Assembly: GCF_024296925.1 (NCBI RefSeq)
Contig: NZ_CP101125.1
Coordinates: 2,296,501 to 2,360,500 of the forward strand
Length of the DNA: 64,000 nucleotides
Source of the DNA: Pseudomonas nunensis
GTDB lineage: Bacteria > Pseudomonadota > Gammaproteobacteria > Pseudomonadales > Pseudomonadaceae
Direction: 5' to 3'
Within the stretch, counting starts at the first letter, position 1. Every line of letters starts with the position of its first letter. A program made the translations under genes and the position numbers. Positions 17,327 through 26,053 of the stretch are shown here, piece after piece. The notes under the pieces are model-generated. The model ran no database searches. It was given only the letters and a program-made list of their open reading frames with translations, and was not told where the DNA came from.

Positions 17327-18172
17327 TCAGCCGATGGCTTGGGTAACCAGGGCAAACTGGGTGATGCCGTTGGCGGCGTGCGGTGGTGTGCCACGAGCCA
17401 TTTGCGCCACGGTGTCGATGTTTTTGAGACCGACCGTTTCCAGCCAGTCGCTCAAGCCGCAGTCCGCCGGAATGTCGATACGTACGAAGGTTTCTGGCAC
17501 TTGCGCAAGCAGCACCGCGATCAGGTGTTGGGCTTGTTCAAGGTTTTCGGCGACCACCGGGCCAACGCCGCGACCACGGCCATAGGGGCGCAACATCGCA
17601 AAGGCACGCAACTGGCCGTCGCGCTCGATACCGACCGCAGACTCGATGACATCGAACAGATCGGTGATCACCGTTCGCCGGTCCAGCCCGGTCCCGGCGT
17701 TGGCCAGTTCCAGCACTCGCGCCTGGTCAGCGCTACGCAGCGCACGACAGGTTTCACCGTTGGCCAGCGGCTTGAGATCCGGAGCTTGTACCAGGCCCTG
17801 ATGTTGCTGGATCCGCCCGAACTCGACAAAACCCTGGCTGACATACAGCGGTGCGCCGGCGAGGGTCGCGTTCAGGATCGGCGTGCGTGACTGACACGCC
17901 TCAAGCGCCAGTTCCATCAACTTGCGACCGATGCCCTTGCCTTGATAGTCGTCGCTGACGATCACCAGCCCGATGGTGGCGAAATCCCCCTGAGGGCAGG
18001 CGAACGCCGTACCGATCAGACGCTCGCCATCGAGCACCACAAAACCGTCGCTGAGGCGCAGCACCATCGCCCAATCATCCAGCCGATGCGGCCACTTCAA
18101 TTGCACGGACAAGGCATGGGCCGAGGGCAGGTCGGCATCGGTCATCGGGCGATAAACATACGGGGCGGACAT
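17327..18172 (-). CDS. GNAT-family N-acetyltransferase
   Basis: 281-residue protein. The N-terminal half is a GNAT acetyltransferase with the acetyl-CoA motif YQGKGIGRKLMELAL (about 91-105) and a preceding beta strand (FATIGLVIVSDD). The C-terminal half looks like a second, degenerate GNAT or SCP-like domain. ATG at 18172 follows GGAGA. It leads the GNAT-cupin-PheC-like operon and is divergent from the aldehyde dehydrogenase at 18414, with a 241-bp intergenic region that must hold both promoters. The acceptor substrate is unknown. Confidence 0.8.
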   Translation of the reverse strand: MSAPYVYRPMTDADLPSAHALSVQLKWPHRLDDWAMVLRLSDGFVVLDGERLIGTAFACPQGDFATIGLVIVSDDYQGKGIGRKLMELALEACQSRTPILNATLAGAPLYVSQGFVEFGRIQQHQGLVQAPDLKPLANGETCRALRSADQARVLELANAGTGLDRRTVITDLFDVIESAVGIERDGQLRAFAMLRPYGRGRGVGPVVAENLEQAQHLIAVLLAQVPETFVRIDIPADCGLSDWLETVGLKNIDTVAQMARGTPPHAANGITQFALVTQAIG

Positions 18173-18413
18173 GGCGAGTCTCCGTTGAACAAGGTACGCG
18201 TGCGGCCGGTTGTCCGGCGTGATGGTGCCTGTATCCCATCTGTGTGCAGGCCTGACAAGGGGCCTGCGAACATTCGGCAGATTCCGCGAGGCAGAGGCCA
18301 CAAGACCACACTTACTACTAAATTGCACCGCAAGGTCGGCAGCAAATGCCAGGGCTTTTTTTCTACGATGGAAGCCTGAGTCAATGACTCGCCGACCCTA
18401 TTTGGAGTGCTCC

Positions 18414-19886
18414 ATGGATAGCTTCGATCCTCGTCTCATCGCTGTGCGCAGCGCTCACTTTATCGGCGGCCAATACCGCGATGCTCAACCGGGTCTTGAG
18501 GTGGTGCGGCCCTCGGATGGCCAGGTGTATGCAGAGTTGCCGATTGCCGATGCTGACCTGGTGGACGAAGCCGTCAACAATGCCTGGCAGGCCTTCAACC
18601 GCAGCGATTGGGCCAGTCGTCCGCCCCGGGAGCGTGCGCGAGTAATGCGGCGTTGGGCTGACCTGATCGAAGCGGACGCCGAGATCCTCGCACCGCTGGA
18701 AGCCGTCGGTTCGACGCGCCCGCATAAAGATGTGATCGCGTGGGACATTCCTTATGTCGCCGAAGGCATTCGCTTCTTTGCCGAACTGGCGGACAAGCAC
18801 GGTGGCCAGGTGGCGGCGACCCAGACTGATCGACTCGGCATGCAGATCGCCGAACCCTACGGCGTGATCGCGGCCATCGCGCCGTGGAATTTCCCGTTGA
18901 GCATGGCGTCCTGGAAAGTCGCCCCAGCCCTCGCAGCCGGCAATGCCGTGGTGCTCAAGCCTTCGGAACTGACGCCGTTCTCCAGCCTGCGATTTGCCGA
19001 ACTGGCCTTACAGGCAGGGATTCCGGCGGGGATTTTCAACGTGGTGCAGGGCGATGGCCGCACAACCGGCGATGCCTTGTGCCGTCATCCACGCGTTGGC
19101 AAGGTGACCTTTACCGGCTCTACCGCGACCGGGTCGAGCATCATGTCCACTTGTGCGCTGGCAGGGCCGAAACCGGTGACTCTGGAGCTGGGCGGCAAGA
19201 GTCCGCAACTGGTGTTCGCCGATATCCCGGACATCGCCAAAACCGCGCGCACCGTGGCGCTGGCGATTACCGGTAACGCCGGGCAAGTCTGTGTGTCCGG
19301 TTCGCGGTTGTTGATTCAGCGCTCGATCATGGAACCGTTTGTTGCGCACTTGCAGGCGTATTTCGAAGAATTGCGCCCCGGTCCGACGTGGTCATCAGAG
19401 AGCACGCTCTCGCCGATCATTTCCCGGCTCCAGGCCAGCCGCATCGACGGCATCGTCCAGCGCTCGCGCCAGGCCGGGGCCGAAGTGTTGACCGGTGGTG
19501 GATTGTTTGAAGGGCTGGGCGGCGCCTATTACCAACCGACATTGCTGGCGGGCCTCGACAACCAGAACCCGGCGGTCTGCGAAGAAATCTTCGGCCCGGT
19601 GCTGACGGTGCAGGCGTTCGATGACGAAGAACAGGCGCTGAGTCTCGCGGCCCACGCCACTTATGGCTTGGCGGCCGGGGTGCACACCGCTGATATCAAC
19701 CGCGCGTTGCGACTGGTGCGCAAGCTGGAAGCGGGAACGGTTTGGGTCAATCGTTACGGGCGCAGTAACGACTACATCCTGCCGACGGGTGGCTATAAGC
19801 GTTCCGGGATCGGCAAAGATCTGGGGCGCGAAGCATTCGAAGCCAATTTGCGCTTCAAAAGCGTCCTGATCGACATCCTCCAGTAA
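18414..19886 (+). CDS. NAD(P)-dependent aldehyde dehydrogenase
   Basis: 490-residue aldehyde dehydrogenase superfamily enzyme. The conserved sites are present: IAPWNFPLSM, KPSELTPFSS, FTGSTATGS, the general-base glutamate in LELGGKSPQL and the nucleophile in GQVCVSGSR. TTTGGAG before the ATG at 18414 fixes the start. The frame is open to 18210 but the upstream part lacks family sequence. It most resembles ALDHs acting on amino-aldehydes or gamma-glutamyl aldehydes, though the substrate cannot be named. Divergent from the GNAT/cupin operon, it lies upstream of the amine-catabolic cluster that begins at 20490. Confidence 0.88.
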   Translation: MDSFDPRLIAVRSAHFIGGQYRDAQPGLEVVRPSDGQVYAELPIADADLVDEAVNNAWQAFNRSDWASRPPRERARVMRRWADLIEADAEILAPLEAVGSTRPHKDVIAWDIPYVAEGIRFFAELADKHGGQVAATQTDRLGMQIAEPYGVIAAIAPWNFPLSMASWKVAPALAAGNAVVLKPSELTPFSSLRFAELALQAGIPAGIFNVVQGDGRTTGDALCRHPRVGKVTFTGSTATGSSIMSTCALAGPKPVTLELGGKSPQLVFADIPDIAKTARTVALAITGNAGQVCVSGSRLLIQRSIMEPFVAHLQAYFEELRPGPTWSSESTLSPIISRLQASRIDGIVQRSRQAGAEVLTGGGLFEGLGGAYYQPTLLAGLDNQNPAVCEEIFGPVLTVQAFDDEEQALSLAAHATYGLAAGVHTADINRALRLVRKLEAGTVWVNRYGRSNDYILPTGGYKRSGIGKDLGREAFEANLRFKSVLIDILQ

Positions 19887-19920
19887 CCCCTGTAGCAACT
19901 GCCGAGCCCTCATTCACAGG

Positions 19921-19992
19921 TGTAGCAGGTGTAGCAGGTGTACCTGATGTAGCTGATGTAGCTGATGTAGCTGATGTAGCTGGTGTAGCAGC
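19921..19992. repeat. Short tandem repeat, about eight 9-bp units
   Basis: The block reads as consecutive 9-mers of the form TGTAGCWGR (TGTAGCAGG twice, TGTACCTGA, TGTAGCTGA three times, TGTAGCTGG, TGTAGCAGC). It runs directly into the head of the inverted repeat at 19985, whose first bases are GTAGCAGCTG, so the array looks like an expansion of the repeat terminus. Confidence 0.9.
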
Positions 19993-20128
19993 TGTCGAGC
20001 CTGCGAGGCTGCGTTCGGCTGCGAAGCAGTCGCAAGATCTGACACCGCGGTGTTTCAGTCAGACCGGGATTACGGTTCTACGACTGCTCCGCAGCCGAAC
20101 GCAGCCTCGCAAGCTCGACAGCTGCTAC
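19985..20128. repeat. Long inverted repeat, GTAGCAGCTGTCGAG type
   Basis: GTAGCAGCTGTCGAGCCTGC at the left pairs with the inverted right end (GCTCGACAGCTGCTAC). The internal TGCGTTCGGCTGCGAAGCAG matches the inner part of the element at 15599-15729, so both belong to one family. Confidence 0.85.
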
Positions 20129-20161
20129 GGATGTTTGTGGGCAGGCTTGAAAATCTCGGCC

Positions 20162-20197
20162 AAACGGGCGCTTCCTCAGGGAAGCGCCCGTTTTCGT
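20162..20197. terminator. Strong hairpin, probable terminator
   Basis: AAACGGGCGCTTCC and GGAAGCGCCCGTTT pair over 14 bp around a TCAG loop and are followed by T residues. It separates the repeat block after the aldehyde dehydrogenase from the catabolic operon at 20490. Confidence 0.7.
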
Positions 20198-20489
20198 TCA
20201 GCCCGGCGCAGTTTCTGCGGCCAATCGCGGCACAGCAGGGCCGTACAGGGTTATAAAGGTCCATAAGAGCGCATAAATACGGGGTTTGCCCAAGGCTGGA
20301 GCGAGCCGCAAAGTCTGCTGAGGGGGGTGGCTAAAACGGTGGTTTGTATCGGGCAGAGGCTGCTTTTAACGCCATCTGCTGATTTCACGGTGTTGTAATG
20401 ACGGTGTGCTGCAGCGTTGCATCAGCGCTTCGCAAATGAAGCAAATGCTCGTCGCGCCATGACCTCAACGAACTTCAGGACCGCACTCA
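20198..20489 (+). other. Leader region of the 20490-31862 operon
   Basis: No open frame with coding character is present. The region should contain the promoter of the long operon that follows. I see no convincing sigma-70 or sigma-54 element or regulator dyad. A short AATGAAGCAAATG stretch lies near 20436. Confidence 0.4.
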
Positions 20490-21158
20490 ATGAGCTTTCT
20501 TCGCCCCAAATTCATTACGTTCGACTGCTACGGTACGCTGACCAATTTCCACATGGGCACGATGACCCGCGAGCTTTTCGCCGATCGCGTCAAACCCGAG
20601 CAGATGGATCAGTTCGTCAAGGATTTCTCGGCCTATCGCCTGGACCAGGTCATGGGTGACTGGATGCCCTACGACGAAATCCTCAAGACTGCTCTGGCTC
20701 GTACCTGCAAGCGTTGGGGCGTCGAGTACCGCGACGAAGGCCAGCTGTATTACGACGCCGTGCCGACCTGGGGCCCGCACCCGGACGTACCGGCCGGCCT
20801 GTCGAAAATCGCCGACACGATCCCGCTGGTGATTTTCTCCAATGCCAGCAACAGCCAGATCATGTCCAACGTCGACAAGCTCGGCGCGCCGTTCCACAAG
20901 GTCTTCACGGCGGAACAGGCCCAGGCCTACAAGCCGCGTCTGGCGGCGTTCGAGTACATGCTCGACAACCTCAACTGCGGCCCGGAAGACATCTTGCATG
21001 TGTCCTCCAGCTTCCGTTACGACCTGATGCCGGCCCACGACATGAAGATCAAGAACAAGGCCTTCGTCGCCCGTGGTCATGAAGTCCCGGGCAATGCCTT
21101 CTACGGCTATCAGCAGATCACCGACATCGGTGGGCTCGCGGCACTGGTTGGTCTCTGA
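20490..21158 (+). CDS. HAD hydrolase, type II haloacid dehalogenase-like
   Basis: 222-residue HAD-superfamily enzyme. Motif I is FDCYGTL with nucleophile D12, motif II is FSNAS, a lysine lies in AQAYKPRLAAF, and the acidic motif is VSSSFRYDLMPA. The overall pattern is that of 2-haloacid dehalogenases, which hydrolyse 2-halocarboxylates. Many members have other substrates. It is the first gene of the operon; the next ATG is only 25 bp after its stop. Within an amine-oxidising cluster it more likely acts on a 2-substituted acid intermediate or a phosphate ester than on a halide. That is inference. Confidence 0.8.
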   Translation: MSFLRPKFITFDCYGTLTNFHMGTMTRELFADRVKPEQMDQFVKDFSAYRLDQVMGDWMPYDEILKTALARTCKRWGVEYRDEGQLYYDAVPTWGPHPDVPAGLSKIADTIPLVIFSNASNSQIMSNVDKLGAPFHKVFTAEQAQAYKPRLAAFEYMLDNLNCGPEDILHVSSSFRYDLMPAHDMKIKNKAFVARGHEVPGNAFYGYQQITDIGGLAALVGL

Positions 21159-21183
21159 GTCATTAGCGCATAAGGGGTTGGAC

Positions 21184-22458
21184 ATGGGCAGTGAATCCTA
21201 CTGGCTCGACACCGCACCGGCCTTCACCGGTGCCCAGCTCGGCGCGTTGCCGGGACAGGTCGATGTGGCCATCGTCGGTGGCGGTTTCACCGGTCTGGCG
21301 GCGGCCCGGGCATTGGCCCTGAAGGGCGCCAGTGTGGTGGTGCTCGAAGCCGGGCGGGTGATCGGCGAAGCCTCGGGGCGCAACGGTGGCCAATGCAACA
21401 CCGGCGTGGCCCAGGATTATGCCGGGCTCAGTGCCAGCCTCGGCGCCGACAAGGCCCGGGCGTATTACCAGGCTTATGAAAGCGCCGTGCAAAGCGTGGT
21501 GTCGCTGGTGGAACAGGAGCAGATTGCTTGCGACCTGATCCGCAACGGCAAGCTCAAGTTGGCCGCCAAGCCGATGCACTACGAAGGCCTGGCACGGACC
21601 TGCGAATTGATTCGCAAGGAAGTCGATGCCGAGGTCGAGCTGCTGTCCGCCGAACAGACCCGCGCCGAAGTCAATTCGGCACAGTTCCACGGCGGTTTGC
21701 TACAGCGTAACGGCGTGCAGATGCACGTCGGGCGTTTCGGCGTCGGTTTGGCCGAAGCGGCAGCTCGCCACGGCGCGCTGATCCATCAAGGCACCTCGGT
21801 GCTGGACTGGAAAGCCCGGGCCGGCGGTTATCAGGTCAACACCAGCAAGGGTTCGCTGCACGCCGGGCAAGTGTTGCTGGCTACCGGCGCCTGTCAGCAT
21901 GGTGGCTTGGGCTGGTATCGGCGGCGGATTGTGCCGGTGGGCAGTTTCGTGATCGCCACTGAAGTGCTTTCAAAAGAGCTGATCGAGCAACTGCTGCCGG
22001 GACGTCGCGCCTATGTCACCAGCCGCATGATCGGCAACTACTTCCGCCTGACCCCGGACAACCGCCTGCTGTTCGGCGGTCGCGCTCGGTTTGCGATGTC
22101 CGACAGCGTCAACGACGCCAAGAGCGGCAAGGTGCTGCAAGCGGCGATGGTGCAGATGTTCCCGCAATTGGCCAACGTGAAAATCGATTACTGCTGGGGC
22201 GGATTGGTCGACATGACCTCCGACCGTTTGCCCCGGGCCGGCCAGCACGGCGGGGTTTATCACTCCATGGGCTACAGCGGCCACGGGGTGCAGATGTCGG
22301 TGCACATGGGTCAGGTCATGGCCGAAGTGATGGCTGGCAAAGTCGAGGCCAACCCCTGGCGCGAACTCGACTGGCCGGCGATTCCCGGGCATTTCGGCAA
22401 GCCGTGGTTCCTGCCGTTCGTGGGCGCCTATTACCGCTTCCAGGATTATTTGCATTGA
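21184..22458 (+). CDS. FAD-dependent amine oxidoreductase, PuuB/OrdL-like
   Basis: 424-residue DAO-family flavoenzyme. The N-terminal dinucleotide motif VAIVGGGFTGLAAA (about 23-36) and the GEASGRNGGQCNTG segment are typical of gamma-glutamylputrescine oxidase (PuuB) and related enzymes that oxidise secondary amines, and GYSGHGVQMSVHMG is the C-terminal FAD motif. Such enzymes use O2 or an acceptor and release an aldehyde or imine. AAGGGG precedes the ATG at 21184. It sits between the HAD gene and the importer genes and is a second flavin oxidase besides the three-subunit enzyme downstream. Confidence 0.82.
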   Translation: MGSESYWLDTAPAFTGAQLGALPGQVDVAIVGGGFTGLAAARALALKGASVVVLEAGRVIGEASGRNGGQCNTGVAQDYAGLSASLGADKARAYYQAYESAVQSVVSLVEQEQIACDLIRNGKLKLAAKPMHYEGLARTCELIRKEVDAEVELLSAEQTRAEVNSAQFHGGLLQRNGVQMHVGRFGVGLAEAAARHGALIHQGTSVLDWKARAGGYQVNTSKGSLHAGQVLLATGACQHGGLGWYRRRIVPVGSFVIATEVLSKELIEQLLPGRRAYVTSRMIGNYFRLTPDNRLLFGGRARFAMSDSVNDAKSGKVLQAAMVQMFPQLANVKIDYCWGGLVDMTSDRLPRAGQHGGVYHSMGYSGHGVQMSVHMGQVMAEVMAGKVEANPWRELDWPAIPGHFGKPWFLPFVGAYYRFQDYLH

Positions 22459-22541
22459 GTTGATGTTGTGGCGTCACCGTCGTTTGCGTTTCAACGCTCC
22501 GGACAACCCGAGCCTTCTCATTATCGACAGGTACAACTGAT

Positions 22542-24179
22542 ATGACTGACAAAAAGATCGACTCCCAACTGATCTCCGGCCAAGAAAGCCTGCGAGTATT
22601 TGAAGGCCTCAATCGCGGCATGTCGCGCCGCAACGCCCTGCAAATGCTCGGTGTGGCGGGTGTCGCCGCAGCGGGCGCCGGCAGCCTGTTTGGCGCCGCC
22701 GGCAAATTGTTCGCCGAAGAAGCCGCCACCCCCGGCAAAGGCAAGCCAGGCGGGCGGATTCGTGTCGCCGGCATGTCCAGCTCCACCGCCGACACCCTCG
22801 ACCCGGCCAAAGGCGCGCTGTCCACCGACTACGTGCGCCACTTCATGTTCTACAACGGCCTGACCCGCTTCGACACGCACCTGGTGCCGCAACTGGAACT
22901 GGCCGAGCGCATCGACAACACCGACGCCACACTGTGGACCATCACCCTGCGCAAGGACGTGACCTTTCACAACGGCAAGACCCTGAGCGCCGCCGACGTG
23001 GTGTTCTCGCTGTCGCGGCACAAGGATCCACTGACCGGTTCCAAGGTCATGCCGCTGATGGAGCAATTCACCGAAATCAAGGCCACCGGCACCAATGAAG
23101 TGCAGATCCGCCTCAGCGCACCGAACGCCGAATTGCCGTCGATCCTCGCCGTGTCGCACTTGCTGATCGTTCCCGAAGGCACCACCGACTTCAACCAGGG
23201 CATTGGCACCGGGCCGTTCAAGGTCAAGGAATTCAAACCGGGCGTACGTTCGATTGCCGCGCGCAACACCGGCTACTGGAAACCCGGCCTGCCGTACCTC
23301 GACGAGATCGAGTTCATCGCGATTGCCGACGAACCTTCCCGGGTCAACGCGCTGCTGTCCGGCGACGTGCACATGATCAACGAGGTCAACCCGCGTTCCA
23401 CCACACGGATCAAGGCCAGCGCCAAGCACCGGGTCGTCGATGCGCCGTCGGGCAACTACACTGACTTGATCATCCGTCAGGATCAGATGCCGGGCAAAAG
23501 CGCCGAATTCACTCAGGCCATGAAATACCTGCTGGACCGCGAACAGGTGAAATCCGCCGTATTCCGTGGTTTTGCCGTGGTCGGCAACGACCATCCGATT
23601 GCGCCCGGTTCGCGCTACTACAACGCCGACCTGCCGCAAACCGTCTACGACCCGGAAAAAGCCAAGTTTCTGCTGAAGAAGGCCGGCATGGAAAACATCA
23701 GCATGCCGCTGGTCGCATCGCCAGCCGCCACCGGTTCGGTAGACATCGCGGTGCTGTTGCAGCAATCGGCGAAACAGGCCGGGCTCAAGCTCGACGTCAA
23801 CCGCTTGCCGAGCGACGGCTACTGGTCCAACCACTGGATGAAGCACCCGCTGAGCTTCGGCAACATCAACCCACGGCCGAACGCCGACGTGATGTTCTCG
23901 CAGTTCTTCCAGTCGAAGGCGCCGTGGAACGAATCCGGTTGGCAGAACGACCAGTTCGACCAGTTGCTGATGCTCGCGCGTGGTGAAACCGACGACGCCA
24001 AGCGCAGCAAGATGTACGCGGACATGCAGACCCTGGTGCATGACCACAGCGGTATCGGCGTGCCGGTGTTCATCAGCAACATCGACGGCGTCGACCAGCG
24101 CATCAAAGGCTACGGCAGCAATCCGCTGGGTGGCTTCATGGGCTACATGTTCGCCGAGCAGGTCTGGCTGGACGCTTGA
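22542..24179 (+). CDS. Peptide/opine-type ABC transporter substrate-binding protein, Tat-exported
   Basis: 545-residue family 5 solute-binding protein (DppA/OppA type). A twin-arginine motif MSRRNALQML (Arg 29-30) and a following Ala/Gly-rich hydrophobic run indicate Tat export. Family segments such as ATLWTITLRKDVTFHNGKTL and GTGPFKVKEF are clear. It is the receptor for the permeases and ATPase encoded next. Family 5 receptors bind peptides, opines and other modified amino acids. Given the amine dehydrogenase in the operon, an N-substituted amino acid is a reasonable ligand guess. Confidence 0.88.
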   Translation: MTDKKIDSQLISGQESLRVFEGLNRGMSRRNALQMLGVAGVAAAGAGSLFGAAGKLFAEEAATPGKGKPGGRIRVAGMSSSTADTLDPAKGALSTDYVRHFMFYNGLTRFDTHLVPQLELAERIDNTDATLWTITLRKDVTFHNGKTLSAADVVFSLSRHKDPLTGSKVMPLMEQFTEIKATGTNEVQIRLSAPNAELPSILAVSHLLIVPEGTTDFNQGIGTGPFKVKEFKPGVRSIAARNTGYWKPGLPYLDEIEFIAIADEPSRVNALLSGDVHMINEVNPRSTTRIKASAKHRVVDAPSGNYTDLIIRQDQMPGKSAEFTQAMKYLLDREQVKSAVFRGFAVVGNDHPIAPGSRYYNADLPQTVYDPEKAKFLLKKAGMENISMPLVASPAATGSVDIAVLLQQSAKQAGLKLDVNRLPSDGYWSNHWMKHPLSFGNINPRPNADVMFSQFFQSKAPWNESGWQNDQFDQLLMLARGETDDAKRSKMYADMQTLVHDHSGIGVPVFISNIDGVDQRIKGYGSNPLGGFMGYMFAEQVWLDA

Positions 24180-24224
24180 TGGGTAGTTGGGTTGTACGTC
24201 AGGGACAGTGCAGGAGGGTAGGCG

Positions 24225-25180
24225 ATGAATAGCAACACACTGTGGTTGATCGGCCGGCGTCTGGGCGCCGCGATCGTGACTTTGTTGATCGTGTCCATGG
24301 TCGTGTTTGCGATCACGGCGGTACTGCCGGGGGACGCGGCGCAACAATCCCTCGGGCAGTTCGCCACGCCGGAACAGGTGGCGGCACTGCGCCTGAAACT
24401 GGGGCTCGACCAGCCCGGTGTGCTGCGTTACCTGCACTGGTTGATGAACCTGCTCAGCGGCGACATGGGCCTGTCGGTGTCCAACGCGATGCCGGTCGGC
24501 GAGTTGATGGCCGGCCGCGTGCCCACACCCTGATGCTGGCGGCCGCCACGGCGCTGGTCTCGGTGCCGGTGGCGTTGATCCTCGGCATCGGTTCTGCGAT
24601 GGGCCGTGGCGGGCGCATCGACAGCTTCTTGAGCTTTTTCACCCTGGCCATGGTCGCCGTTCCGGAATTCCTTGTAGCGACCCTGGCGGTGCTGATTTTT
24701 GCGGTGAACCTGGGCTGGTTGTCGGCGCTGTCCTATGCCAGCGACATCACCTCACCGTGGCAATTCATGCGCACTTACGCCTTGCCGGTGATGACCCTGT
24801 GCTGCGTGATCGTCGCGCAAATGGCCCGTATGACCCGCGCTGCGGTGATCGATCAACTCGACAGCCCTTACGTGGAAATGGCCCGGCTCAAAGGCGTGAG
24901 TCCGATGCGCATTGTGCTGCGCCACGCCTTGCCCAACGCGATCGGGCCGATTGCCAACGCCATCGCCCTGAGCCTTTCGTATCTGCTGGGCGGGGTGGTG
25001 ATTGTCGAGACGATCTTCAACTATCCCGGCATTGCCAGCCTGATGGTCGATGCCGTGACCAACCGTGACATGGCGCTGGTCCAGGCATGCACCATGCTGT
25101 TTTGTACCGCGTACCTGGGGTTGGTGCTGATTGCCGACCTGTGCGCGATTCTGTCCAATCCGAGGCTGAGAAACCAATGA
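24225..25180 (+). pseudogene. ABC transporter permease (DppB-type) with a frameshift
   Basis: The N-terminal part (MNSNTLWLIGRRLGAA to AGRVPTP, 102 codons) stops at TGA 24531-24533. The rest of a normal DppB permease continues in the next frame from about 24526 (TLMLAAATALVS) to 25180, including the EAA-like MARLKGVSPMRIVLRHALPN. Reading CCC-AAC-ACC-CTG instead of the observed CCC-ACA-CCC-TGA, that is, one missing A near 24525, restores a protein of about 318 residues. The stop overlaps the next permease ATG (ATGA, 25177). As written the gene is broken. It could be a real lesion that abolishes uptake or a sequencing error. Confidence 0.85.
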
Positions 25181-26052
25181 ACAATCTCATTGTGAAATCG
25201 ACGCCTGCAACCCCCGACCTGTCGGTTGGCAAGGTGTCCCATGGCCCGGCGTGGCTGGGTCTGATCGGCGCTGCAATGTGCGTAATCTGGTTGCTGGTGG
25301 CGTTCTTCGGCCCATGGCTGGCGCCGCACCCGGTGGGTGAAGTGGTCTCCGATAATGTCTTCGACAGCATCAGTGCGCTGTACCCGTTCGGCACCGATTA
25401 TCTGGGCCGCGACATGCTCAGCCGCGTGCTGGTCGGTGCGCGGTTTACCGTAGGCCTGGCGTTGATCGCGGCGGTGTTGGCCAGCGGCCTGGGCACCAGT
25501 TGCGCGTTGTTGTCGGTGGTTTCGCCGAAGTGGCTGGACGAGGTGATCAGCCGTTTGATGGATGCGTTTATCTCGATCCCGAGCAAGATGCTGGCGCTGA
25601 TCATGGTCTCGGCTTTCGGTTCGTCGGTGACTTTGCTGATCTGCACCGCCGTCCTGAGTTTCACCCCCGGCGCATTCCGCATTGCCCGCAGCATGGCGGT
25701 GAACATCGAAGCCCTGGAATACGTGCAAGTCGCCCGTACCCGTGGCGAGCGCCGCTTGTATATCGCTTGCGTGGAAATCCTGCCGAACATGCTTAACCCG
25801 GTGCTGACTGACCTGGGCCTGCGCTTCGGCTTTATTGTATTGCTGCTCAGCGGCATGAGCTTCCTCGGCCTCGGCGTGCAACCGCCGGATGCCGACCTCG
25901 GTTCGCTGGTGCGGGAAAACATTGGCGGCCTCAACCAAGGCGCGCCGGCCATCGTGATTCCAGCGCTGGCCATCGGCACCCTGACCATCGGTGTGAATCT
26001 GTTTATCGACAGACTGTCGTCCCGACGTAGTCGCCGCACGGGAGGGCATTGA
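25177..26052 (+). CDS. ABC transporter permease (DppC-type)
   Basis: 291-residue inner-membrane permease. It has an N-terminal TM helix (about 27-48), the periplasmic segment PFGTDYLGRDMLSRVLVGAR typical of DppC/OppC, then five more helices and the EAA loop (VARTRGERRLYIACVEILPN). The ATG at 25177 overlaps the stop of the DppB-type gene. It pairs with that permease to form the channel and with the ATPase that begins 2 bp after its stop. Confidence 0.9.
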   Translation: MNNLIVKSTPATPDLSVGKVSHGPAWLGLIGAAMCVIWLLVAFFGPWLAPHPVGEVVSDNVFDSISALYPFGTDYLGRDMLSRVLVGARFTVGLALIAAVLASGLGTSCALLSVVSPKWLDEVISRLMDAFISIPSKMLALIMVSAFGSSVTLLICTAVLSFTPGAFRIARSMAVNIEALEYVQVARTRGERRLYIACVEILPNMLNPVLTDLGLRFGFIVLLLSGMSFLGLGVQPPDADLGSLVRENIGGLNQGAPAIVIPALAIGTLTIGVNLFIDRLSSRRSRRTGGH

Positions 26053-26053
26053 T

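Noticed and set aside
22521..24437. Long minus-strand frame opposite the family 5 receptor
   Set aside because: A His/Gln/Arg-rich shadow of the real receptor gene, which has clear family sequence and a Tat signal.
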